From Deuterostichococcus epilithicus (Eukaryota; Chlorophyta; Trebouxiophyceae; Prasiolales; Stichococcaceae), in contig JAVTLE010000023.1 of NCBI GenBank assembly GCA_033439295.1, forward strand, positions 4,547,215-4,611,214: a DNA stretch of 64,000 bases, written 5' to 3'. Both the position numbers and the translations under genes were made by a program. Position 1 is the stretch's first letter, and the number at the start of each line of letters is the position of its first letter. The notes under the pieces were generated by a model. The model did no database searches. It was not told the origin of the DNA and was given only the letters and a program-made list of their open reading frames with translations. This document shows positions 23,001 through 32,297 of this stretch, in pieces.

Positions 23001-25369
23001 CGGCGGGGCCATGCTCCGGAGCCTCTGCGCCCTCCAGCCGCTGCGCCAGGCCCGCGTCCGACGCCAGCGCCGCTGCACCGGGGTGCGCATGTGGAGCCGT
23101 CATTGTGCCATTCGTTATGGCTGCCTTGAGCGAGGCTGCCCATCGCAGCAGCTCTGTGCGGCTTGCTGACGGGTTTCCAAAGCGGCAGGCTTCACAGGCC
23201 GATGTCACAGCCCCCACTCCGGCACGCACGAGCCAGCGTCGGACTCAGCGCCGGGCGACAGCACCCATTTGGAGTTCTACCGCTGGATCTCAAGCCTGGC
23301 AGCGATGCGCACTGCTGAGTTGCACACAATATGCAGCGTCCGCACAGCGCAACAGAAAGATCCGGGTCAGAAAAAGCGCCCACCGAGCGCCTGCTCATCG
23401 GCGTCCATCTCGGCGCCCTCCGCGTTCTCCACCGGCAGCAGCGCCGCGAGCAGCGCCGCGTTTGCGACATAAGAGTGCTGCGCCGCCGTCGCATCGCCAG
23501 GGGCAGCGGCCGCCCGCGCTGCCAGGGCCCAGCCGGCGTCCGNGAGCTGCCCGACGTCCTCAGCGGTCGCCGACCGCGGGCGCAGTGCGACCGCGAGCGC
23601 CAGGCACTCCAGCAGCAGCGTGCGCTCGCGGGCCAGAGCGTCAGTGCGCGGCACCGCCGCGCCGTGCTCGTCGACCACATGCGGCAGGCGGCTGCCCCGC
23701 TCCACCGTCGTGGCGAGGCTCTCCTGAAGGGTCGATTCGCAGTATGAAAGGCGACATGACACGACGAACACCATGGAGATTATGTATCCACCAGGTGCGA
23801 CGGCCGGCTGTCGGTCTCAGCTGCCATGGCCATGCTCTCCTGCAGGTAAAGGTTTGTCAGCACGAAGTGTGGCAACAAGGCTCGTTGTTTCTCCGGCTTC
23901 ACATTCATGGACTCTACGGGTGGCTCCTGCCAGTGGAAGTGATGCTTCCGACATGATGGATGCCCTGGCACATCCATTGCAAAATCGCTGCACAACCCGA
24001 TGGATATAGAGCCTGGCACAGCTCTGAGCAGCACCGTGTTCGACAGACTTTCGCAGGGCTGCATCGTGGCCTTGGGTCGGGTATGCATGCGTTGTGTAGG
24101 ATCACATCGAATTACTTCCAATGTCACCCTCTGGCACAACCCTCGAGCACGCCGAGATGCAGAACAGGCGGTCAGCACCATGACCATGTGCGGGCTGACT
24201 GCCGCATCCGCTGAGCCACCTGCAGACAAGGACCTGTCAGGACACAACTTCAGATCTGCTCGCATGGAAGGGAAGCAGCAACTGTCTCATCCCAAGATGG
24301 TCCCCTCACCTGCACCAGGGTGAGCAGGCGGCCAACGAGTGCGGCGCGGCCGTCGCGCCGCTGCTCCAGCAGCCCGCAGGCAAAGGCGGCCACACAGTCG
24401 GCTACATCGGGCGCCAGGCCGGCGGCGGCGGCGGCGGCAGCCGCCTGCAGTACGCGCCGCAGCGCCAGCAGCACCGCGCGCCGCTCCTGGAAGTACACGC
24501 CCGCCGCCACTTCGGCCGTCACCTCGCCGCTCTGCAAGCTCACAGGTTTCAGCTGGTCGGACCCCCTGTGTCTGGAAGCGGGACGCATGCCCGTGCAGGA
24601 AGGCTGCCGCAGCATCGATCTGGTGTCTATCTGGCCCCTGAGCCTTGGGCGGGCCACTGCCGTGGATGAAGAAGGGACGTCGCGCCAGGCACGGGCGATA
24701 TCTCATGTGAGCGGAATCACAGAGGGCACCGTGGTGTCGCAGCATGCAGCATGGCGATGCCCACCTCCTCGTGGCCGGCCAACAGGCACAGGAGGCACTC
24801 CAACTCGTCCAGATGCAGCTCGTCGCTCATCAGCAGCACCTGCGGCGCCATGTCGGAAGGTTGATGCGGGCGCTGTCCGGCTCGATTGGCAGCATGTGTG
24901 CACATCATGGTTGCATCAGTGGCACTGCAGGAAACTTCAGCAGCATTGCCCCTGATGTGCGTCTGATGGAAGAACGCAAGCAGTGTCAGCGAGTACCTCC
25001 CGGACGTCGGGCTCGTCGTCCAGCTGGATGCGACCGCGCGGCTCCGGCAGCTGCGGGTTGCGTGACTGGACCGCCTGCCGCGCCGCCGCATTCAGGCCCT
25101 GGTCAGGAGCAGTGCAGACCGTTGAAGCTGCGCAATGCGAGCAATAGGAAGCAGAGGTAGCATCAGTCTGGCTGCAGCTGGCACTGTCAAGCGCGGTGCC
25201 GGCAGGCGTGCCGGCGACGTGCCTTGTGCTGGAGCAGGTTGAGGAAGCTGGGCTGCGCGTCTTGCAACCGCTGCTGCACATCCGCCGCATAGACATCTGC
25301 GTCTGGCGCCAGGGCAGTATCGATGAAGCTGAGCAGGCTTCGAAATGAATGCTGCTCTGAGTCTGCCAT
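8056..25369 (-). CDS. NUP205: Nuclear pore complex protein NUP205/Nup192 family (about 40 exons, about 2,000 aa)
   Basis: Large inner-ring nucleoporin, an alpha-solenoid adaptor of the nuclear pore. Clear exons from the start: 25223-25369 (MADSEQHSFRSLLSFIDTAL), 24997-25098, ~24765-24839, 24310-~24555, 23384-23723, 22941-23153, 22371-22542, 21656-21817, 21348-21474, 20947-21069, 20642-20733, 19960-20071, ~19524-19718, ~18965-19125, 18351-~18600, ~18226-18304, ~17960-18148, ~17450-17635, ~16900-17190, ~16165-16385, ~15690-15860, ~15185-15350, 14751-~14880, ~14286-14465, ~13855-14080, ~13525-13690, ~12885-13055, ~12265-12425, ~11865-12020, ~11385-11570, ~11095-11170, ~10595-10745, ~10530-10560, ~10120-10300, ~9650-9890, ~9400-9480, ~8930-9060, ~8570-8660, 8056-8210 (TAG). 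Family landmarks resembling plant NUP205: DMTYQLNEIEARR, LYQTLEEVVAADPRLVVGLL, LAHLLLGFDVVDGPAG, VVAPALQVVLSIASQLPDSG. The first intron uses a GC donor. Single N bases lie at 13976, 16265 and 23543. Confidence 0.92.
8300..8365 (-). repeat. Exon echo: partial copy of the last NUP205 exon
   Basis: Read on the minus strand this intronic stretch gives GDLLRQLVSPPLGW. The start of the terminal exon, about 140 bp downstream in transcription, gives LDLLRRLLSPPLDA. At DNA level the two share ACCTGCTGCG and GAGCCCGCCGCTGG in the same order and spacing. The copy lies on the 5' side of the exon. Confidence 0.7.
14679..14750 (-). repeat. Exact 2x36 bp tandem duplication at a NUP205 5' splice site
   Basis: Two identical 36-bp units, 14679-14714 and 14715-14750, abut the donor end of the NUP205 exon ending at 14751. 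On the coding strand each unit begins GTGGGGTTGCTG and ends GGGCGCAG, so each is itself a GT...AG segment bounded by AG|GT. Confidence 0.95.
17565..17910 (-). repeat. Three tandem copies of the start of a NUP205 exon (one functional, two decayed)
   Basis: Minus-strand translations: functional exon (about 17570-17635) LYQTLEEVVAADPRLVVGLL; second copy (about 17690-17755) LYQTREEVVATDPRLVAGLL; third copy (about 17830-17900) LCQTLKEVLAAQTWLIAGLP. The period is about 120 to 145 bp. Both extra copies sit on the 5' side of the functional exon and diverge more with distance. Only the functional copy continues into the rest of the domain (GFVRYPYNPAVQAEAL). Confidence 0.85.
18305..18350 (-). other. 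46-nt intron of NUP205 made almost entirely of a perfect palindrome
   Basis: Positions 18312-18355 are a 44-bp perfect inverted repeat with no spacer; each arm reads GTGGCGTGTCGCCGCACGCC plus CC. Reading straight through shifts the frame between FVADFLTLW and DSGAEILRDSFSALRIRL. Removing 18305-18350, which has a GTGTCG donor and an ACACAG acceptor, restores one frame. The hairpin would therefore fill a very short intron. Confidence 0.75.
23780..23846 (-). repeat. Exon echo: partial copy of the start of a NUP205 exon (24310-23384 interval)
   Basis: After an ACCTGCAG acceptor the minus strand reads ESMAMAAETDSRPSHLV. The true exon beginning at 23723 reads ESLATTVERGSRLPHVV after a CCTTCAG acceptor. 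The copy is followed by CTG|GTGGAT, so it could even be spliced in as an in-frame 48-nt exon. It lies 5' of the real exon. Confidence 0.7.
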
Positions 25370-26763
25370 TTCTCAGCGTGGTTTCTGCGGCTCAGAATGG
25401 CGCCCCAGGAGGCGGCCTATCCTGCGGTCATGTGGAGCCCGCACGTGTTTGGGCGTTGTGCACAACAAGATCACGAGCGCCTGCCCGATCAATGCACAAG
25501 TTGTTCCAACAGCTCCGGTAAACCCTACGCGCCTTGTACAGCTTCCTGCTGCCATAGCCTACGTGATTTCGATCTGGCGTGAACGCTGCAGCGCATCTGA
25601 CACGGTTGCGGCGTGGCGTGCAGTCTTGACTCGGCGCCCATATCATCGGTTGCGAGCGAGGCGGCACACAAATCGGCACCCGACGCACGCGGAAGTCGAC
25701 GCGAGGGCGCCTTCCCGTCACCCACACCCCACGCAAGAAGCCAAGGTGCAACCCAGCTTTTCAGCACCATGAACCCAGCGCCTAGCACGAAACATCGCTC
25801 ATGGAGCTTTCCTCTGTGGGTCTATTGGCATCTGCTGCAGCCCCGATCAGCTGCGGTCCGAGCCGAGTCCCCGGACTTCTGCCTCCTCACCACCGGACAC
25901 GTGGCGTTGCCGGTGGCGCGGCACGCCACCGGCACCCACTCCACGCCAGTCTTGCGACCACACGCAACACACACTGACTGCACCGGCCTTTAGGATGTGT
26001 TGCATTACCCGTCGCGCGCTGAGGTCCCCGGGGTCAATCTCTACAGCTGGCAAAATTGCATGACAAATCCACCAGCGCAGCCTGGACATGACGCGCCGGC
26101 GCAACAGCGAAGGCTGTTGCGCTGTGACGGCGTCGTTTACGAGCGGGCTCTAGCATTCCACTTTCAACGCAATCTTCACAAGGGCGGCGCTCTCCGCCAT
26201 GTATGGGTGGTTTTGTGTCCCCTGCTTGTTCGGTTGGGTTGCGGTACAGAGCATGCCCGGCCTGCAGTGTGCCTCCGTACAGCCGCTTGGCACGTTCTGT
26301 CGTGGTGAAGTCTCATGTCGGCATCTCGACGATGCGAATGCCGATGCCTCTGATTGTTCGAGCCCAGCAGCAGGCAGGTGCCCTGTCACCGCCAAACTTT
26401 TTCCTGGACGCCATGAGGGCGCTGTGCATTTGCAGCATACACGCAGCGGCGTTTCTTGGTATCGTGGATGGTGTCGGATGAGCTTGACAACCCTCTGTTC
26501 ATGCCGGGGCAGGCGCAGCATCAGGTGAAGGCGAGTCCCTGCAGAATGACATCGGTCGGGGACGGGTTCTCCACCCTGTCGCAACACACGAAACCCACAA
26601 ACAACCAGTTGCAAGCTGCAGGGTGCATAGAACGAAGCGCACACAGATGGCTCGCGTCTGACCCCGGTCGAGTTGACATATTGTGCTCGATGCGCCTGCA
26701 AGGAGACGCAAACTGGAGCAGCCCCGCCAGTAAGCTGCTGGGCGCAGCACATCCAGCACCGCC
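25370..26763. other. Intergenic, divergent promoter region between NUP205 and the metalloprotease
   Basis: Long frames on both strands (for example 25613-25993 + and 26150-26752 -) have no recognisable motif and no matching splice partners. The stretch separates two genes transcribed away from each other, so both promoters should lie here. Confidence 0.4.
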
Positions 26764-29700
26764 ATGGCGGCGCGCCAGCTGAGTCATGGGAGGACAGCCG
26801 CAGCCACTTGCTGCGCCCTGATGAGCGTTGCCGTGCTAGCCGCGGCGTCGCTGCCTATCGCTGGAGCGGTCAGCCGCACGATGCTGGCTTCATCCGGCAA
26901 ACACATGACGTGAGAATCGTGCTCAAAGACATAAAGCTGTTTGGAACGTCGCAGAGGCGGCACTGCCAGCAGAGTGGATGCTGCATGCCAGCATGTATCG
27001 ACCAGGCGCAAGGCCCTCGCTCGGCCATCAAGCGGGCATGCGTGCTTTGTTGTCAAAGGAACCTTCTGCTGCAGGTGCGGACACAAAGCAAGGTCCCGTG
27101 CTTTTCTCAACGCCCGCCAGGCGGACCTGGACCTTTTCAATTCGCGCCTGGCAGTCAGCGCCAACCTTTCAGCAGCTGATGGCGCCCGCTTCGCACAGCT
27201 GGCCGCCATGGCTGCGCCCGTCACGAAAGTGCCAATCTACTTCCACATCCTGCGGTGAGGCGCCCTGCAGCGTTCAGTGCACGTTCCTCGGCAAATGCAG
27301 GCGGCGGGCCCAGGCCCTGCAGGCGGACGAGCACAGGATACCGTCAAGGCCCTGCCGGTGGTCGTTTTGACCACCGGTCATGCATGCCCGCAGCTTGGCA
27401 CAGGAGTGCAACAGTCGTGCATTTCGTGGGCCCAATTCCTCCAAGGCTGGGGTGGCGCACAGGGCTGAGCCATCACCAATCTACCTTTTGGTCCATTGTA
27501 ACCTGCTCATGATCGCGGCGCAGGGCAAACACCAGGGTGTCAGGTGGCAACGTGCCGCGTAAATGGGTGACCGACCAGGTTGCCGCCCTGAACCGGCACT
27601 ACTCACAGGTGAAATCCTGGCGTCTGTGCAGAGGCGGTGGTGCTGCAGCTGATGGGAATGCTGTATGCCACCAGTGTAGTATGCGCACAAGTCTTGCTGG
27701 CTGAGGCTAGTGTGGTCCATGCTGCAGGCGAAGTACAAATTTGTGCTGACAGGGCTCGACTACACGACCAATTACAACTGGTGAAATGCTTGCAAGCTGA
27801 AGCTGTGAGCTTTCGAAGCTGCCTCGCGTTGCTACCATCACAGCCTCCTCAATTGTGGTGCATGTGACCTAGTCTCCTCGGTGCAGGTTCCGGATGGGGC
27901 CCGGCAGCAGTGCTGAGCTGCAGGTGTGCGGGGTTTCGTGATCAGTGTCTTATTGAATGTGCTGGACTTCGGGACGTGTTCGGCCATTGCGGAACGACCC
28001 TCTGCACAGGCGACAATTTCAGCAACCGACTGACACAAATAGTGGCGCAGCGGCATTCGCGGTGCAACTGCCATCCTGCAGAGTCCAGTGCGAACATCCG
28101 TCCGGACCGGTCTCAGATACATCACATCGTGGCTACGTGCTGCGCAGGCAAAGAAGAAGCTGAAAAAGGGCGGCCTGAAGACGCTGAACGTATACACGGG
28201 CAAATACTCCGACACGCTCGGCGGGTGCGCTCCATCTGGCTCCGGCACTGGCTGGGTGCCAATCAGCCTGCAGTCCTCGGACGCAGGACATGGCGTCCAA
28301 CGACACCCGTACTCACGTGTGTGCTTCTGACTCACAAGGTGGTCATATCTCCCTGATGAGCTGCGGTACCAGCCCTCCACCCTGGATGGCTGTGTGATCG
28401 CGTATGATACGATGCCGGGCGGCAACCTGGTCTACCACAGCCAGGTGCGACAAACTTGCATTCTGTACTGGACATTGCCTGCTGTTGTTTCTATCGAGTT
28501 CGACCTGGGGTATCGTGAGTGATTGCGAGTGTTTCGACCCTGCCACGGCTTCTATCTTGCACAGACTGACGACGGTGCCCAATTCATCCTCGCCACCCTC
28601 ATGTGTTCATCAAGTGTACTGCAGGCGCTGACCGCCGTCTTGTTCCTTCATCTGAGCAGGGCAAGACACTCACACACGAGGTCGGCCACTGGCTCGGCCT
28701 GCTGCACACTTTCAACCCTGCATTCTCTTCGGCTGGTGCGCATGTTCAAATCTGCTTTGTCTTTGGCAGATGCGCGTGTCATTCTAATTGGCTGTAGAGC
28801 AGCAGCACCAACAGAAGCGCCGGCATCATGGCGAAGGTCGTCTTGTACGTCATGCCAGCGCTGTAGATGGCCGATGCAGCCGGAGGAGCTTCATAGAGTG
28901 GCGCGCGGCGCCTCTGCGGCAGAGAGGGGCATTACCCTGGGTTGAAAGCGCCTTTGTATCTGCACCGTCGACAACCCACTGTGTGCGCGTGCTGCAGGCG
29001 TCAACCTTGGGGGCTGTGTTGGGAACGGAGACTACGTCAGCGATACTCCCGCTGAGCGGTCTCCCAACTTCGATGGCTGTCCTGTTAAGACACGTGCGCT
29101 CACTATTTTCACTGGTCACATTGAGCCAGAGCCTCCCGCCTTCGTTTACACTTCAGTGGCGTAGTGTGCACTCTGGACAATATCTCCGCTGAAGATGGAT
29201 GCTTGCGCATCAGAGGCTGGCGAGCCATCCGCCACCTGCTGCTGCTAATTCAGCGTCGGCGTCATGCTTCACTGCATGCACCATGCGCCACTGGGAACAG
29301 CAATGCCAACACTGCGTACATTGTCCCTACAAGCGCGGGATGCTACGGCATAACGCTCGAATGGCACCCTGCTGCTCTCATGTATGTCATCGATGCTGGT
29401 GCTGCAGAACGGAACACTTGTGGATCTGCGGGCGTCGACCCTGTTCGCAACTTCATGGTGCGGCTTGCAAACTTGAAAATTGGCGGGCACCTGCTATGAT
29501 TGCTGTAAAATAAGAGCCGAGCTTGGCATGTGCGCAGGTTCAGGGAGGTTTCTGTACTTACACATGCCTGCTGAGCGTGCCTCCGCCTGCTGCACTTCAT
29601 GCACCCTCACCCTTTGCTCAGTGCGCTTTGGGACACCTAACACATGCTCGCGCAGGACTACTCCGTCGACCAGTGCCGGAACCAGTTCACAGCGGGGCAG

Positions 29701-30295
29701 CGTTCGCGCATGCACTCGATGTACAAGCGCTACCGCGCCAGCGGCACAGGATGTGCGCTCTTAGGAGCCATCACACGCATCCCTGGTCGTATGCACCCCT
29801 TACAAAGGTCGCAGAGCTCTGCCGTGTTTTCTTTTGCTGTGGTGTTTCCCTCAATGGTGTGGCCAAGCCTGAGGGCTGCAGCTGTGCTACTTGCCCATGC
29901 AGATGGCAGCCAGGGGTCCAACAATGCTGGCGGCGGCGGCAGCGGCGGCACCGACATTCCTCCCGGGGGTGAGCGAGGACTTGGGCACCCTTCAGCTGTT
30001 GAGCATTTGTTTATCCATAGCGCCATCTCGGCCATATTGCTTGTCGAAGCTTGTCATCGCAACTGACACGGCAGATGCCCCATTATCATGCAATGTGCAC
30101 ACCATTGTGGCAACTGCACGTTGTACAGACACCCGCCGAGTCTCTGAATGGTGCCATCACTTCAGAATTCAGGCGGGTTTTGTGCTGCTATGTGCAGGCA
30201 TTCCCCCAGGGTGCACCAGCTGCAAATGCTATCCGGTCGAGGGGTACTGTGTCTGCAACTGTGCTAATCAGCTGCAGGTGTTGCCAAGCAGCTAG
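26764..30295 (+). CDS. Secreted zinc metalloprotease, M43 (pappalysin/MEP1-like) family
   Basis: Thirteen exons join in phase to 395 aa: 26764-26909, 27075-27254, 27524-27608, 27728-27780, 27887-27923, 28148-28224, 28339-28444, 28660-28735, 28998-29093, 29408-29457, 29656-29785, 29903-29968, 30210-30295 (TAG). The N-terminus is a signal peptide (hydrophobic run CALMSVAVLAAASLPIAGAV). Family marks follow in order: KVPIYFHIL, GGNVPRKWVTDQVAALN, VLTGLDYTTNYNW, LKTLNVYTGKYSDTLGGWSY, DGCVIAYDTMPGG, the zinc site THEVGHWLGLLHTF (HExxHxxGxxH), GGCVGNGDYVSDTPAE, GVDPVRNFMDYSVDQC with the Met-turn, and FTAGQRSRMHSMYKRYR. These match fungal-type extracellular M43B peptidases. After the catalytic domain come a Gly/Ser linker and a Cys-rich tail (CTSCKCYPVEGYCVCNC). 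The exon 11 donor (GTCGTA) is the weakest junction. Confidence 0.92.
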
Positions 30296-30745
30296 GGCGC
30301 TCACAGATGCAGCGCAACACGGCACCAATGCTGGAATGGGCCGTCGCATCTGCAACATTGCGAAGACAAATGTCGCAGAGGACGACGCCAGTACTTTCTC
30401 TTGCGTTGGGCTCTGCGTTGGGCTCCAGCACCACTCTTCGATCAAGCGGTTGCAATCGGACTTCCCGACTGCCTTCGAGCATTCTTATTAGTGTGGAGTT
30501 GGTGAATTGTTGAAACATATTGGCAGCGCTTCAACACATTCTAATTTTATAATCGGAACTATTGTTAGCGAGTATTTTCTCACGCAAGTCCCATACGGTA
30601 TTGACAAAAGCATCACAATCTCGACGCAACGTTCATTGCCTGGGTTGGCACGGCATTAGTACTACTGATGCACCAGGCTGGTAGCTGCTGGACTCTCGCC
30701 CCGCGACGTGCTGTAAACTCAGGCACGTCGGCCGCGCAGCGGTGC

Positions 30746-31815
30746 TCAGCCTGTGCTGTCAGCAACGGTACCCGCCGCGGCGCCTGCGCTTCCGCCATCG
30801 TCCATTACCGCACGCAGGCGGTGCACGTTGGCCTCAAAAGCTTCTCTCAACAGCACGTTGCCGGGAGGAAAGTACTGGCAGACGTGGATTGCCTGTGCCC
30901 AGTCCGAGCGCCCGGTTGTTGTGTCGTTGCAGTCAGCCGCGCGAGCGCAGCCGACCTGCTGTGTAGCTGCCCACACGACTTGTGACAGCAGCGCAGACGG
31001 GTGCAATCCTTTTGCATGATAGGTCGGACATCTCGGGTCGCACAGGCCACTACACAAACCTTAAAACCACTACACAGCACCGTGCATGCATAGTGTACAC
31101 TGATGCCATAGGTCAAGAGCTGCAGATGGCCTGACAAGCGACTTTGCATCTTCTGCCAGGCGATGGTCGTGATGCCTTCCTGACGTGTGCGTTGCAGTGC
31201 TACTCATCGTTGTTCAGAGATTGGCAGTAGCTGGAAGCACCTGGAACACGCATTGCTGCGCCGATGCGGTTGCTGACGCCTGCGGACTGCTGCTCCACGT
31301 CAGCGGCGGCGTGTCTGCATGACGGGCGCTTCGGTCGTTGTGCAGCTTCAGGATCTCGCCGGCAATGCCCCCTGCTCCTGGTGACACTGCGCTGGCGTCA
31401 GGCGCAGCTGCTGACGGCGGGGTAGGCGACGCCATTACCAGTGGCGGATGCTGAGACTGAGCAGCTGCTGGTGCAGGCGGTGATAGATGAAGGTACTCGC
31501 CAACGCCTGCCTGCTCGATGGTTGAGGTGTCAGGGACGGCCAGCGGCGCCGGGGAACCGGCACTTCCCGCGACCGGCGACGGCTGCGGCGGCTGCAGCGG
31601 CGGCAGGGCAGCCCTGGCGCTGCTGGCACCGTCTCCAGCTGGTGGCGGTGGGGGTGGAGGCGGGAAGGGGGGCACCGTGGCATTTGCGTCGTCTCAAGCA
31701 GTTTCCTTGTCTTAAGCAGGCCCATCGCCAATGCTGGCCCAGTCCGGCCGGTGTGTGCAACCCCCGCTGTTGTTGACAGCCACAGCACCATCCAGATGAT
31801 GATCGTGGCCATCAT
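30746..31815 (-). CDS. Secreted PR-1/SCP (CAP superfamily) protein with proline-rich stalk; middle unresolved
   Basis: The upstream frame starts at 31815 with a signal peptide (MMATIIIWMVLWLSTTAGVA). A second frame (31675-31234) holds a proline-rich stalk (FPPPPPPPPAGDG) and the start of an SCP domain: GEILKLHNDRSARHADTPPL then TWSSSPQASA. The last exon (to 30746) has the SCP core LLSQVVWAATQQVGCARA and HVCQYFPPGNV. Members are secreted, cysteine-stabilised proteins. Two problems remain: signal peptide and stalk are in different frames, so an intron or frameshift lies near 31675-31700; and the middle of the domain, with the usual YGENL and WYxE motifs, was not found between 31234 and about 31010. 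The usual GHFTQVVW reads PSALLSQVVW, so the conserved His is absent. It may be a diverged gene or a decaying one. Confidence 0.7.
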
Positions 31816-32297
31816 GCTACCGCAAGTTTGCTGAAACGCTCAGTCGTCCCAGAGAGTCATTGCGCATTCGTGACATTGCCATGATGCGTGCGAAGTAGCG
31901 GCGCTGCGGATGAGCCCTGATGATTGCGTGCCAAAAAGTTCTGGGACAAATGATGAGGGCCAATCACACGCATGTTGTGGCGCAATAATTTTGAATCATG
32001 CATCGAACAGGAGCTCAGCTGCGATCTGAAACTCGAGTCAGCACGAGTATTGCAATCCGGCAAGCGGAAGGGGTGGCCGCCGGATTTGCTGGGACTGGAC
32101 GAAAGCGGGGGCGGCCTACCCACGCCCCTTCCTGTTGCAGCTCTGCGCTGCCGCTGCTCCGTATTTTTAGGTTGTACTGCCATTTTCAATCTCTTCCTTG
32201 CCAGTGACAGGAAGCCAGTGCAGTGCCCGAGCGCCGAAAGTGGATCTCTGCCTGCCCGAGGTGGAGGTCTGATCTGGGTGACAGAGGCGCTGTCGCC
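31816..32297. other. Divergent promoter region between the PR-1-like gene and the mutarotase
   Basis: About 480 bp separate two genes transcribed away from each other. The stretch is locally AT-richer near 31975-32000. No TATA box could be assigned with confidence. Confidence 0.4.

Noticed and set aside
26150-26752. 200-codon minus frame upstream of the metalloprotease
   Set aside because: Cys/His/Arg-rich reading typical of a chance frame in GC-rich DNA.
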